Of a stretch of 64,000 bases of DNA, positions 21,719-34,147 are shown piece by piece. The position numbers were made by a program, and so were the translations under genes. Position 1 is the stretch's first letter, and every line of letters starts with the position of its first letter. The stretch is taken from assembly GCF_001039355.2 (NCBI RefSeq), contig NW_019776013.1, positions 368,550 to 432,549 on the forward strand, in the 5' to 3' direction. Origin of the DNA: Lingula anatina. Lineage: Eukaryota; Brachiopoda; Lingulata; Lingulida; Lingulidae. The notes below the pieces were generated by a model. The model was given only the letters and a program-made list of their open reading frames with translations, was not told the DNA's origin and searched no databases.

Positions 21719-22155
21719 CTATGACGTTAAAAAGCACAGGAGGGCGATTTTAGTTTTAGCAAGCCCCTGAAAAGAGGGAATCATTAAAAAACGTTCAAAT
21801 GTGTTAAAGCTGGTGCGTTTTCCTATCAAGCAATTGCAACCATGTGGATTTTGACAAAGACAACATATTTGGCGACAATTCCGCCGAGAGGATACTTTCT
21901 TTTTCTGCTGAACGCGGTTTACAGGCGGTATGACGTGGTGCCAAAGCGGAAAAGCTACCGAAACAATATCAAGTTTGGTCGGTTTTATTGATAAGACTGC
22001 CCTGACCGTAACTAGCCAGATGATTTCTGATGCTTTTACTTTCATTTTGGTTGACAGTGAGATTACGTCTGACTTCACCTGTGAAGTTATCGAGCACGAC
22101 GAGAGCTATAGCGGTTCACAATTTGGCAGTTTTGGATTTGAGTATTTTTGTCCTT
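21719..22155 (+). repeat. Diverged duplicated module, copy Y
   Basis: This is the counterpart of 20545-20895. The GTATGACGTG part (near 21929) precedes the ACTTCACCTGTGAAGT part (near 22073). The module ends about 0.9 kb before the ankyrin/SOCS gene, so it could belong to its upstream region or be a dispersed repeat. Confidence 0.6.
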
Positions 22156-22188
22156 GTGAAATCTCTCTTTTATCTTTTATATAGGATA

Positions 22189-22235
<47 letters not shown>

Positions 22236-23028
22236 GTGCGTGTGTGAGAGAGAGAGAAAGCAGAAAGGATCCATTTTAAACACCTGTAAAATCATTTCTC
22301 GTTCATCCCACATGGCATACTCAGGTGTACACTGGCACAGCAACCCAGATACACCGCTATATTTAGACTACCATCTCATGCGAGATTTCTGAGCCTGCCG
22401 TTCTTAACGGCGAATATTTTCTTGGCACAGGCAATAAGTGCAGCAGAAACAGACTGGCTCGGATTGTATATTGCTCTCTTAGTTCTAAGTTCGACGTTTG
22501 CCATAATGCAGGTAGGTGGCTTAACTCAAATTCTTTGATAACGGTAGACAAGCTTTGTGAGGAGCTGTTTGCTGTTTGGGTTATACCAAGGTATTGACTT
22601 TGCAGAGAATTCCACGTTAAATCGTTTGCAGTGGTGAGTGCCTTGTCAGCTAACTTACAGAACATCCTAATACTAGTGTAACTGCAAAATTCACGAGTAC
22701 CAGTTCTTTGTGGCCTGCGGACTACTTTATATTTGTACTCAAACAGTGGAATACAAATAAAGCAGGCACTAGACTACAAAATACTTCCCACTCAAGATCA
22801 GCTGTTGTAGCCAATTTCCAATTTTCTCTGTGATAGCAGATTGAATTTGCATAATATATTCTAATCAGAAGGTCTTCGATATTCATCTATTTGTTTGGGT
22901 TTTCTTGAACGACGTGTTGTGATTGTGCGGGTACTTTCGCGTGAGTGTGAATGGGTGCGCGTGTCGTTGAGTAGTCTACGTAGATGGTATGCAAATCATA
23001 TTGGTGCTATGCAATACTCATATTTTCA
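22156..23028. other. Upstream region of the ankyrin/SOCS gene
   Basis: It holds a (CT)n microsatellite at about 22190-22231 followed by GTGTGTGAGAGAGAGA. No other gene is supported. A splice-acceptor-like CATATTTTCAG ends at about 23029, so a 5' UTR intron probably lies in this interval; its donor was not identified. Confidence 0.4.
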
Positions 23029-23051
23029 GACAAAGGCTATTGCATGACCTA

Positions 23052-25838
23052 ATGAATCCAAGCGAACAATTTAACAAGGGTGTCGAAGGGGATGATGCCG
23101 TTGCAAGCACTGAAGAGAGTACTCAAAGCGAACAGCGTGCAAGCCAAATAAATCGGCCGAATAATGCTGATATGCCTGATCACTCACATGCAGCCTCCGT
23201 AACACATGATGTGGTCTCCGGTGAGGCAAATGGGGCCTCTTTCTTGACAGATGTAACAGGACATTTTGGTCAGGTACAGGGTGAAATAGACCCATTTCAG
23301 TTCGAAACTGGATCAGAAGTGGGTCAATTTCCAAATTGCCATGAATGCAGTGGTTCCCCTGGCGTTACTTCTTCGTTTTCAATACTATCATCCAACACGG
23401 AAAATAAAACGTCGCCAATACCTGTAGGCGTTGATGACGAAATGAGCGACAAGCTACAGCAATTTTCACTCCAGGGTGATGCAATGAATGTAATAGAGCC
23501 GCAAGCCACTTTTTCAACTACTGCAACCACTGAAACATACCAGAGTTTGGACCCGGCATCAGAATCAGCTGTCTCTGTCGATACAAAGAACGAAACTCCA
23601 CGACAATTGCCAACTGCATTAAATTTAGTGAGTGAAATAATTACACTGCCCTCGGCTACTGGAGTAACTGAAAATTTAACAGACGTTTTGAGCTCAATGA
23701 AGACAAGTACTAAAATGTCAACGAGTATCACTGCTCCATCACCCGATGAAAAGGAAAAACATTCTCCGTTTTGGTTTGATGAATTGTCTGATAGAATAGA
23801 AGAATTCAAAAGGGTGTGTCGTTCGTTTTTCTCTGACGACGAAGAAGAGCACCCGCAAGAGTCACATCAGGGAACGGAAACACCTGGGCACGAGGATGAA
23901 AATATCATGCCATTTGCCAATGTTTCAAGCAGACTTGACTCACTGTCTGAAACAGTGCAGGAATTGAAAAATGCCTGCCGTTCGTGTTCATCAGACATGG
24001 AAAATGATTCTGCATTGGCTACGGATGAGAGGAATCGCGAAACAAACACTTCTGGATTAGACAACGAATCAGCCACCGCGACCGCCAGTTCTTCAGTGAT
24101 AGAAAGCAGTGAGCAAGTACCAGAGAGTGTGCCGCAGGAGATAAGGAATGCCCCAAACGACGCATGCACAGACGATGGAACTGACAGTCCCATTGGAGCA
24201 CAAGAGCAGCAGATGTTTTCAGGTGAAGAAGAGCCAGGTGGAAATGCTTCAAACGAAAACAATCAAAATGATGCCTTTAAAACACCTGAGTGTGAAGAAC
24301 CAAAAAATTCTTCTCTTACAGACACCACACTTGCAAAAGTCGTGAACGATCCCAAAGAAAAGTTCCTGTCTGCCGAACAAATCAAAGCACTTAAAAAGCA
24401 ACTAGAAATGCCCGACACATTAAAAGAGTATTTATTTACAGACACGGTTTCTATGGACATTCAACGTCTTTTGGCCGATGCCATAACCTGCAAGGCTCCG
24501 TTACCAGACATCGAACGCATCTTGGCAGCAGGTGCTGAAGTAAACGTACCGGTCTCTAAGGGACTGAAGCCACTGCACTACGCTGCATACATCAATGACG
24601 CAACTTACGTTACGTTTCTTTTGGACAGGGGTGCTCACGTCAATACTCAAGATGACGTGGGGTATACGCCATTACATTTGTGTGCACGACATGGCCATTA
24701 TGAAACAATGCAGATTCTCATAGACAACGGAGCGATAGTGAATTTTTGCGATGGAGGTTTGGATATCCCGGAAGGTTTACAAACTATAGGGTACCTAACA
24801 CTGGAACCTTTGAACCTTGCCATTGAAAACAACAACGTAGACTGTGTGAGATTGTTATTGGAACATGGTGCCAACCCAGAAAACCAATATATCCTCGGTA
24901 CAGAGATTAACCTTGTGCCCCTGGAGTACACCAAGTGCCTTGAGCTGCTCCTCATGTATGGAGCCAATCCCAACGTGTTTAGTCGAAGTGGCATCACGCC
25001 AATAATGAAAGCCTGCAAGGAACGGCAACCAGACGCTCTGAAACTCTTGATTGAATACGGGGCAGATGTCAACATGCAGTGTCCACCACGGTTTGAACAG
25101 AAAACAGCTCTTCACATTGCAATTTTAGTAGGCTGTATGGAGATGGTACAAATTCTCGTCGAGGCGGGTGCTAGTTTGAAAAGACCTGAGAATTTCCGTG
25201 GAGGGGCTCTGAATACTGCCGTTGTACACGGTCGACCAGAAGTTTGCCGGTATCTAATAAAACACGGCGCAGACGTCAACGAGCCAAATGAAGAGGACTG
25301 CCCGCCACTGTTGGTTGCATGTGCCGCATCGCGCTTGCGCAACAGACAAGAAATAATTCAGCTTCTTTTGGAAAATGGTGCAAATCACCTGTTTTACAAT
25401 GAACGAATTTCCTATGCTATCCCAGGTTTGACGCCGCTCGTGGAGTACCTAGCAAATGCAGAGATTCCGGAGTATGAAATTGTGCATCTTCTTGTAAAAC
25501 ACGGCGCCAGGGTGCATTTCAAGATTCCGACAAAAATGCTTCGTCTCTTAGACCCTTATGGTGTACTAAAACATTTGGTTTCTATTCAGACAAAGCCAAA
25601 CATTTTGAACCTATTGGTTGAAGCGGCAGAGTGTTATGACACCGAAAAAATACTTCGAGATAGGTCGTATCCCGAGATGCAGCGCGCCATATTATCGTCT
25701 GCGTGTGTCACACCAGCGTCATTAAAACATCAATCGAGAATTATAATTCGGAGACATTTGTATGAGTTGCCTATATCGAACCCCATTAAACAGCTTCCCT
25801 TGCCCCCGTTATTGAAAAGCTATTTGTTGTTTGAATGA
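23052..25838 (+). CDS. Ankyrin-repeat and SOCS-box protein (ASB-like), 928 residues
   Basis: Probable substrate receptor of an Elongin B/C-Cullin 5 ubiquitin ligase. Residues 1 to about 460 are acidic, Ser/Thr-rich and low in complexity, with two related helical segments at about 242-262 (LSDRIEEFKRVCRSF) and 298-318 (LSETVQELKNACRSC). Ankyrin repeats fill about 470-800; clear ones include PLHYAAY..ATYVTFLLDRGA and TPLHLCARHGHYETMQILID. The C-terminus is a SOCS box: the BC box starts SLKHQSRIII at about residue 890, and LPLPPLLKSYLL at about 915 matches the Cul5 box. I chose the ATG at 23052 because an upstream one at 22989 lies before a probable splice acceptor (TTTTCAG at 23029). The coding part has no intron, and AATAAA follows at 25842. 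ASB proteins are usually 300-600 residues, so the long N-terminus is unusual. Confidence 0.85.
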   Translation: MNPSEQFNKGVEGDDAVASTEESTQSEQRASQINRPNNADMPDHSHAASVTHDVVSGEANGASFLTDVTGHFGQVQGEIDPFQFETGSEVGQFPNCHECSGSPGVTSSFSILSSNTENKTSPIPVGVDDEMSDKLQQFSLQGDAMNVIEPQATFSTTATTETYQSLDPASESAVSVDTKNETPRQLPTALNLVSEIITLPSATGVTENLTDVLSSMKTSTKMSTSITAPSPDEKEKHSPFWFDELSDRIEEFKRVCRSFFSDDEEEHPQESHQGTETPGHEDENIMPFANVSSRLDSLSETVQELKNACRSCSSDMENDSALATDERNRETNTSGLDNESATATASSSVIESSEQVPESVPQEIRNAPNDACTDDGTDSPIGAQEQQMFSGEEEPGGNASNENNQNDAFKTPECEEPKNSSLTDTTLAKVVNDPKEKFLSAEQIKALKKQLEMPDTLKEYLFTDTVSMDIQRLLADAITCKAPLPDIERILAAGAEVNVPVSKGLKPLHYAAYINDATYVTFLLDRGAHVNTQDDVGYTPLHLCARHGHYETMQILIDNGAIVNFCDGGLDIPEGLQTIGYLTLEPLNLAIENNNVDCVRLLLEHGANPENQYILGTEINLVPLEYTKCLELLLMYGANPNVFSRSGITPIMKACKERQPDALKLLIEYGADVNMQCPPRFEQKTALHIAILVGCMEMVQILVEAGASLKRPENFRGGALNTAVVHGRPEVCRYLIKHGADVNEPNEEDCPPLLVACAASRLRNRQEIIQLLLENGANHLFYNERISYAIPGLTPLVEYLANAEIPEYEIVHLLVKHGARVHFKIPTKMLRLLDPYGVLKHLVSIQTKPNILNLLVEAAECYDTEKILRDRSYPEMQRAILSSACVTPASLKHQSRIIIRRHLYELPISNPIKQLPLPPLLKSYLLFE

Positions 25839-26355
25839 AATAATAAATACTGCAGTTATTGAATTTTTCTTATTTAGTTTTTGGGAACGTACACCCAGTT
25901 TTTCTTTTTATCATGTCAGTTTTTAGTGTTCCATTTGCATCCTTTTTTTACAAAAATAATAATAATAATAATAATGTGTAATATGACGAAGACGCGATTC
26001 TGATTTTTCACATTCTGTCTTGATATTTTTCCAATGTTTTTATTTAAGATGTTAATAAAATGTTTCCATACAACAATAGCTATACAGGTTTACCTTATTG
26101 GAATGATTTTTTATGTTACGTTTAGTTTGATCAAGATATCAAAATAATAGTCATGTAACTTTGCCCGGAGGTTCAAACTCTCTAAAGGTATCAACGTAGA
26201 AGCATTCTAAAGTCCATAGTTTGACATTTAATTACTCTTTGACCACAGGGGGCGCTAGTAGTCTCTCGCAAAATTATTTTCTTCTTCAATTCTGTAAACT
26301 TTCCTACAGGCCCCTGCCCAACATCCAAGCCATCTCTGGGCAAGGTTCGTTTGTC
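25839..26355. other. 3' flank of the ankyrin/SOCS gene
   Basis: AT-rich, with AATAAA signals at 25842 and near 26054 and a short AAT run near 25959-25974. No further gene is seen. Confidence 0.5.
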
Positions 26356-29300
26356 AGTACGGTACAGGTCATAACAAGTGAAAATTGGTCAGCAATGGCA
26401 AACGTCAGAACAACTGTGTCTTCGCTTTTTAAAACTTAGCCCCAATAAATTTGTTTCATCTTAGGGGTTCTGTAACTACTCGTACATAAAGGGGCGATCT
26501 CAAAAGTTCACACAGATTAAAGCTTATTAATCAGCGCGAGGCCACCATACGTACCGCTCATTCCATGATATATGTTAAAGTTTTTGAAATGATCATCTTT
26601 TAAGACAGCTTCTCTTAATAGAGGTATTTATTTATTTATTTATCACTTTAAGCACGTATCATATATAAATCAGGTGATTTCATTTACGTCAATGCTAGTG
26701 CCCAGGGACTTCAGAGTGTGGGTCCAAATGTCTGTAATCTAGTCGAATAAAGCAGCACACTGGATAAATGCCACTCAATGCCGCCAAGAACGATTATTGG
26801 TAGACGTTACTAGTGATTTAGCTAACAATAAATCACCAGACACTGACGGCTTTGTAATAGACCCGATCCAAATGTTCTTCTGATTTTGTAAATCCTCTGC
26901 CTGGAATACTTTTCACTGGAAAATTGATTTGCCGCCTTATCGTTGTGATGTGCATCGTCTAGCGCCCACAAGCATGTACATGTTGATGAGCACCCGTAGT
27001 TGGAGAGATTTTTGGATACGTTTAGATGTTAAAAAAGTCCAAATGTATGCCTCTTGTATTTAACACGAATATAATCTTATTTTCGGCTTATTACTGTTTT
27101 TTCATAATGTCACATATAAATATTTAGTAAGCCTCGAAGCTTCTGCAGAATTCAGAGTGAAATAACAGGGCAATATCCGACAAATGCCGACTATCGAGCA
27201 AAAAAACGGAATATGTGTTGTAAATTACCATCGGGCTTCACATATTCCTTTAAAGGCACACAAAGTTCGTCCTTCGGTACATACTGTACATAACAATTTC
27301 TTATCTTTACTGTCACGATTAATATTCACTTAATCTATGTATTCTTATCATAATGGTCACCCAAAGATTAGAAAGTTTAAAACTCAAAGAATGGATTCAT
27401 GGGTCGTTATAATTTGTAGCAGCTTTTTAATATGGTATAAAAGTGTTAACAGTGGTAGTTGAAATGTCCCGAAAATTTACGTTTTGGCTTTTAAAAGGCC
27501 CCACCGTCCGAGTGTGCCTCCAAAAATAGCATGTCTTAAAAGTGCACATCCGCGGCACGGAAAGTACTTCCAACTGTGAGCCATTACAAGTACAGATGTC
27601 ACTGTTAAGAATCATCTATCTATATACTGATCTTGAGAAAATCGTCCAAACCGAAGAAACCATCGTGCTGTAATCAATTGTGACTAGATCTGCCAATATC
27701 GTTTCACAGTTTTATTCATCTTTGTCAAAAAACCTGAGGAAATTGAAATAACTGACATCTGAACACCCACAAAATATTATCCCCGGAGAAGATGAATTAA
27801 AAACTGCAATTTTACCACATACTTCTGAAGTAAACAAAAACCTTTAGTTTCTGACACGCAATCACAAAAATAATAATTACTAGAGAAGATTATTTTTAGA
27901 TTCCAACCGAGCCACCATACCGGATGTTATAAGAAAAAAGTCTAAAAATAACAGTTCAGCACAGAATTTTTTATCCCAAGAAAAAAGTGAATATAAGACT
28001 ATAAATGGGAGTCTATGCCAGATATTTTAAAACAAAAAAAAAANAGTACGGTACAGGTCATAACAAGTGAAAATTGGTCAGCAATGGCAAACGTCAGAAC
28101 AACTGTGTCTTCGCTTTTTAAAACTTAGCCCCAATAAATTTGTTTCATCTTAGGGGTTCTGTAACTACTCGTACATAAAGGGGCGATCTCAAAAGTTCAC
28201 ACAGATTAAAGCTTATTAATCAGCGCGAGGCCACCATACGTACCGCTCATTCCATGATATATGTTAAAGTTTTTGAAATGATCATCTTTTAAGACAGCTT
28301 CTCTTAATAGAGGTATTTATTTATTTATTTATCACTTTAAGCACGTATCATATATAAATCAGGTGATTTCATTTACGTCAATGCTAGTGCCCAGGGACTT
28401 CAGAGTGTGGGTCCAAATGTCTGTAATCTAGTCGAATAAAGCAGCACACTGGATAAATGCCACTCAATGCCGCCAAGAACGATTATTGGTAGACGTTACT
28501 AGTGATTTAGCTAACAATAAATCACCAGACACTGACGGCTTTGTAATAGACCCGATCCAAATGTTCTTCTGATTTTGTAAATCCTCTGCCTGGAATACTT
28601 TTCACTGGAAAATTGATTTGCCGCCTTATCGTTGTGATGTGCATCGTCTAGCGCCCACAAGCATGTACATGTTGATGAGCACCCGTAGTTGGAGAGATTT
28701 TTGGATACGTTTAGATGTTAAAAAAGTCCAAATGTATGCCTCTTGTATTTAACACGAATATAATCTTATTTTCGGCTTATTACTGTTTTTTCATAATGTC
28801 ACATATAAATATTTAGTAAGCCTCGAAGCTTCTGCAGAATTCAGAGTGAAATAACAGGGCAATATCCGACAAATGCCGACTATCGAGCAAAAAAACGGAA
28901 TATGTGTTGTAAATTACCATCGGGCTTCACATATTCCTTTAAAGGCACACAAAGTTCGTCCTTCGGTACATACTGTACATAACAATTTCTTATCTTTACT
29001 GTCACGATTAATATTCACTTAATCTATGTATTCTTATCATAATGGTCACCCAAAGATTAGAAAGTTTAAAACTCAAAGAATGGATTCATGGGTCGTTATA
29101 ATTTGTAGCAGCTTTTTAATATGGTATAAAAGTGTTAACAGTGGTAGTTGAAATGTCCCGAAAATTTACGTTTTGGCTTTTAAAAGGTCCCACCGTCCGA
29201 GTGTGCCTCCAAAAATAGCATGTCTTAAAAGTGCACATCCGCGGCACGGAAAGTACTTCCAACTGTGAGCCATTACAAGTACAGATGTCACTGTTAAGAA

Positions 29301-29733
29301 TCATCTATCTATATACTGATCTTGAGAAAATCGTCCAAACCGAAGAAACCATCGTGCTGTAATCAATTGTGACTAGATCTGCCAATATCGTTTCACAGTT
29401 TTATTCATCTTTGTCAAAAAACCTGAGGAAATTGAAATAACTGACATCTGAACACCCACAAAATATTATCCCCGGAGAAGATGAATTAAAAACTGCAATT
29501 TTACCACATACTTCTGAAGTAAACAAAAACCTTTAGTTTCTGACACGCAATCACAAAAATAATAATTACTAGAGAAGATTATTTTTAGATTCCAACCGAG
29601 CCACCATACCGGATGTTATAAGAAAAAAGTCTAAAAATAACAGTTCAGCACAGAATTTTTTATCCCAAGAAAAAAGTGAATATAAGACTATAAATGGGAG
29701 TCTATGCCAGATATTTTAAAACAAAAAAAAAAA
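26356..29733 (+). repeat. Near-perfect 1,689-bp tandem duplication with an N at the junction
   Basis: The first unit is 26356-28043 and the second 28045-29733, separated by a single N at 28044. The only difference I found is AAAAGGCCCC against AAAAGGTCCC (near 27498 and 29187). Both units end in a run of A. No gene is recognised inside; the same short minus-strand frames simply occur twice. The single N and the near identity point to a contig overlap left unmerged, or to two haplotypes, rather than a true duplication. Confidence 0.93.
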
Positions 29734-30880
29734 CATTTAGATTCTGACACCTATGCACAAATAACTGAAACAAATGATTGATTTCAAGGGGATGTTTATG
29801 ACATACACTCCGACTAATCAACTATTTATGATACACTCCGACAAATCATCTATTTTGGACATTTTCAGAAGCAAAATACTTAGCACAGAAAAATATTTCA
29901 TTAATCAACCATAAAGATAGCACCAAAAAACATGTGTATATATAGTACATATCAGAAAGACGAAGCGTCTGGGTGGTGTGTCTGTGCATGAAGACCAAAA
30001 AGCCAACGATCGAAAAAAATTGTTTCCCACACTTCGTGATCTGCCTGGTAGCAACAAACACCTCGACGTTGCTCGACTTCTGAATTAATGACTTAAGTAC
30101 CAGAAAGATGCTTTAATAATAACACAGAAATGAAAATTGATATCATACTGTACTTGTCTGACAAGCTTTCTACTCACATTTCCCCAGTTTCCCCCTAAAA
30201 TCAATTTCCCTTTATACGCCACACCTGTGGCCTCCCTTGTGCGCATCTTACACAAGCTATTTATAAGTGGTCGTAATTTGATCGAATTAACCCATAAAAC
30301 CTTCATTAATCTGATCAGGTAAAATTCCAATAAGCCAACTAAAGTAAATGGAAAGCGATGAACAAAAAATCCGATATTTTCTTAAGATAAGTGAATTTAC
30401 GAAGCAGTTGTTAACGTGATCTTTTTAATGGCCTAAGCCACTTTGCAACATCCTGAAAACACGAAGAGGATACACAAGAGACTTTATTATATTCCCATCA
30501 GTTCGCATTTTTAGAAACAGCGGTATTTAGCAAACTTCCCGTAGCTGGTTCTGTTAGCGTTTTAACCGGTTCGTTCTATTACATGTGTAGCAGCTGTGGA
30601 AAATACAGAACTATGATGAATAAGTCTTGAAATTTAGAGCGAATTTCCTTTACACTTTATACTGGATATTTATTTCAGCTAATTTACAATGATGATCAAC
30701 CTTGTTAAGTTTCCGAGTGGACCACGCACCCCCCCCCCCCCCCTCTGCTTTGGGGGTGCATTTAACCCTTTTCCATTTCTACCCACCAAAAAGCAGTAAT
30801 TCTCCTGTTTCCTCAGTAAAATTGTCCTCACTCACAATTTTATATAATTACAAAGGTTCCAATGAATAAAAAGGGTGAAT
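29734..30880. other. Non-coding interval
   Basis: No gene supported. A repeated phrase (ACACTCCGAC.AATCA.CTATTT) occurs at about 29805-29825 and 29831-29853. A C-run lies at 30730-30742. Confidence 0.45.
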
Positions 30881-30957
30881 GAATACATTATAAAGACTTT
30901 AATCTTCATTAAAGTCTTTATAATGTATTCATTATAAAGACTTTAATCTTCATTAAA
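30881..30957. repeat. Perfect 50-bp palindrome plus a direct repeat of its arm
   Basis: GAATACATTATAAAGACTTTAAT forms a perfect 23-bp stem with its inverted copy around a CTTC loop (30881-30930). Bases 30930-30957 then repeat the 28 bases that start at 30886, at a period of 44 bp. Confidence 0.95.
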
Positions 30958-32719
30958 AGCGCCTGGAAGATAGTTGAAGTCTTTTGAGTTCAGCATTACC
31001 GCATTGGATGCTACGGTTCCCACAATATTGGCATTCAGCAGACAGACTTGCCCATCAATCATTTCTGTTATGAAGAAATAAGGCAGTTTGGTTCTGTGGC
31101 ATTATTCAAACGTCGATACCATTGCAGGGGCCGTATAATCTACGTTATCGTGCTAATTTTTTTAATTAAAAACTTAAGTGAATATTTCTCCACCTGGAAA
31201 TGAACAAGACAGGTTTGTCGGTTTCTTGGGCAACCCTGTTGGTAATGTCTTACTATTTCTTCTCACTTTCTTTCTTTAACCACGAAATAGAAATTTGACC
31301 ATCATGGCCGATGAAATTCAAGGACATTTAAGTCCAGAGGCAAAAGGTTTGGACCATTAATACGTCGAATAAAATTATTGATTCATTTCACCAGAACATA
31401 CATTATATAATCCGCTCTATAAACATTTAGATATATGTATTAGTCGTTCCCTCATTTGATGTGCTACGTTGAAAATAGGGAACAGCTTGATGGGCATTAT
31501 CACCAGAAAAAACGGGGCACCCAACTACGAACAGGAATACATGTACATGTTGGTGGTGGTCAGGCAGATAAGGTAGGGAAAGGATCTTTTTTGTATATTC
31601 TTACGTTTGTATGCATTTTTATAATATATTTCTGATTACAATTACAAAAAATAACAAAAAGTCTATAAAAATTTACGTATCTGTAGTTTGTGTCTCTTAC
31701 ATAGTTATTTAAAAAGCGTACATTTTCTTTGTGAAATGTGAACGTGCCTTAGGTCAAATAAAAGTGCAAAGCAGTGTAAGTCATTTTTCGTGTTTATGTA
31801 TCAGCACAAAATTCTCTCAGTCTGTTAACAAGAATTCTTCGTGATGTTTTGGCTTGTTTTGAGGATAATTTCCATGCGGATGAACCCATTAGTTCTGTCT
31901 TTTCATGTGTATTTTCGAGATAATTGCCAGGTTTGTGCAAGTACGCTTCATATACCGACAAATCTGTTCAGACGAGGATCAATTTGGATCGGATATTGGG
32001 CCACGGACGTTATAACACGCCAAGCAGAGATTGCTGAGATGGCTGTGATTTGAGATAGATCGCCCCAATTTAGCAGAAAATGCTATTTTTATGCCTGTCG
32101 AAGCTAAAACCCACAGACTAGGATCCAAAATTGAATCATATAGAACCCATTTAATTATTACGATGGGTCCTAGATCTATGCAATGCAGAGTGCCTTGGTT
32201 GGAAAAACCATGCGCCGTAGCCCAGACGTAATGAACATTTGAAGACAAATAGTCTTTCAATGTGGAACTGGTGAATTGGATAATCATGACTTGATAAAAT
32301 TCAATGCAGTTACATGATTTTTGTTTTACCGCTAACTTATTGCATAAAACTAAGACTGCTGTGCTCTCAATATACCACGGATCGGCCACTTTGGGGAAAG
32401 AATCAATTAAACAGGATTGTGTCCTCATCGTCGTCGGGTTGAGGGATTATCTTCCGTGATCAAGTTATTATGAATGCGTAGGTGTCGGGTTTTGAAATAG
32501 TGCAACGACCTCTCACGAGCGTTCTTGTAAAACTACAAGCCGTGAAAGTGTTTGTAAGGAGAAATTCAGGAGACCAACAATATGGACAAAGGATATTTAA
32601 TTCGTGGTAAGCCATTATGTTGATTATGTAGTACCTAATAATTGGGCGACTCGTATTAACTGAAATGAATAGGGAATCTATAGTTTTTGTTATTGTGCGT
32701 CCGTACGCAAGGCTGTGTT

Positions 32720-32765
<46 letters not shown>

Positions 32766-34062
32766 GACTTCGCTCATGATTGCGAGACAGGTTTCAGTAA
32801 TTATTATGATTTCTTTGAAAAAAATTATTTCCGTGACATTTTGCTATCAAGCAGACATTTTTCACTCTGGAAATCTGTTTAGCAAGGCATCGTTGCAATG
32901 GGTTCTCTTCAAATGCCTTCAAATAGCTCCTTCCTAGCTTGGCATAATAACGAATTCTGTCGTAATTTTGCCCATGACCCTAGGATCCACCAAACAGGTC
33001 CTAAATCGGTCGAAACTAAAAAAAAAACAGATTAAAATTTGCATGATACTAAGTCAAACATATCGAGTATAGGTATTTGCAACATTTACTATTCCAGTCT
33101 CTTACACGTCTTTATTGATTAGCTCTCCATTTACTAAACATGTCATGAGTCAAGCAGCAGAAGAAAATCGAACGTTTTCGTCTGATCTTGAAAGGCCGCC
33201 ACATTATTACTTCCTAATTGTATGGTTTTAATGCATTGGCATATGAATGACATTGTCATGACCTCATACGGCGAAACTGTACACGTTGCAAAACTGAACT
33301 CGAATTGTGCTGTGGTATTCATTTTTATCTTTTATCATAAGACAGAACCTTACAAATGCATAAAAATGTGTATCATGCCAGGAAGCCAACCAGATTTTTC
33401 TGTGCTTCAAATCAGTTTTTTCCAAAAATGGTAATTCTAAGGTGTTCCCGCTTTGTGCTACGCGTGAGACAGTCAAAGCGTTCCGCGTGCCACGATCTTC
33501 TGCGATTGGTTTGATCCTAGATGAAGCAATATTGCTGCAAGACCGAAATCGCTTATTTTTTACATGTAACTTTCAGACCAACATATTAGGGAGAGTTCCT
33601 GGTAGTTTGCGTAATGCATATAAAGTAAACTGAAGTTTCCAACATGCTTCTGCGTCTACTGACAAGTTGTACGATCAATATTTGAAATGGCGATATTTCC
33701 TCGTAACTCTGCTCTTTTTTTAAATTAAATTTTAACAGAATCGAAATTGAAATTGTATTATGGTTGGTAACTTTAACTAAGGTAATTGAAAATATTGAAA
33801 GATTTACAGAATTGGTTGACTGCTGGGAGAAATGGTAATTATAGTGATAATGATGAGGTATAAGTCCATGTACCCAGAAGTATTTCTATGGACTTATGGC
33901 TATTAATGTATAATATTGTAAAAGGGGCACGCAACACGGTGATTGTGGTTGTTACGAGCCTTTAGGAATGGTCATAGGGATGAGTCCCGGGGGAAATGGC
34001 CCGTGCTACAAGGGTATAATGGGACAATTATATTACTATACTTGTTATAGTGTATCGTCCAG

Positions 34063-34147
<85 letters not shown>

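Noticed and set aside
26240-26260. CTCF-like motif (GACCACAGGGGGCGCTAG)
   Set aside because: It lacks one base relative to the usual CCACCAGGGGGCGC core, so the two halves are out of register. Without binding data it is not a supportable site.
32582-32606. Exon-1-like ATG followed by eight codons and GTAAGC
   Set aside because: No phase 1 acceptor exon with coding character was found downstream; such short matches are expected by chance.
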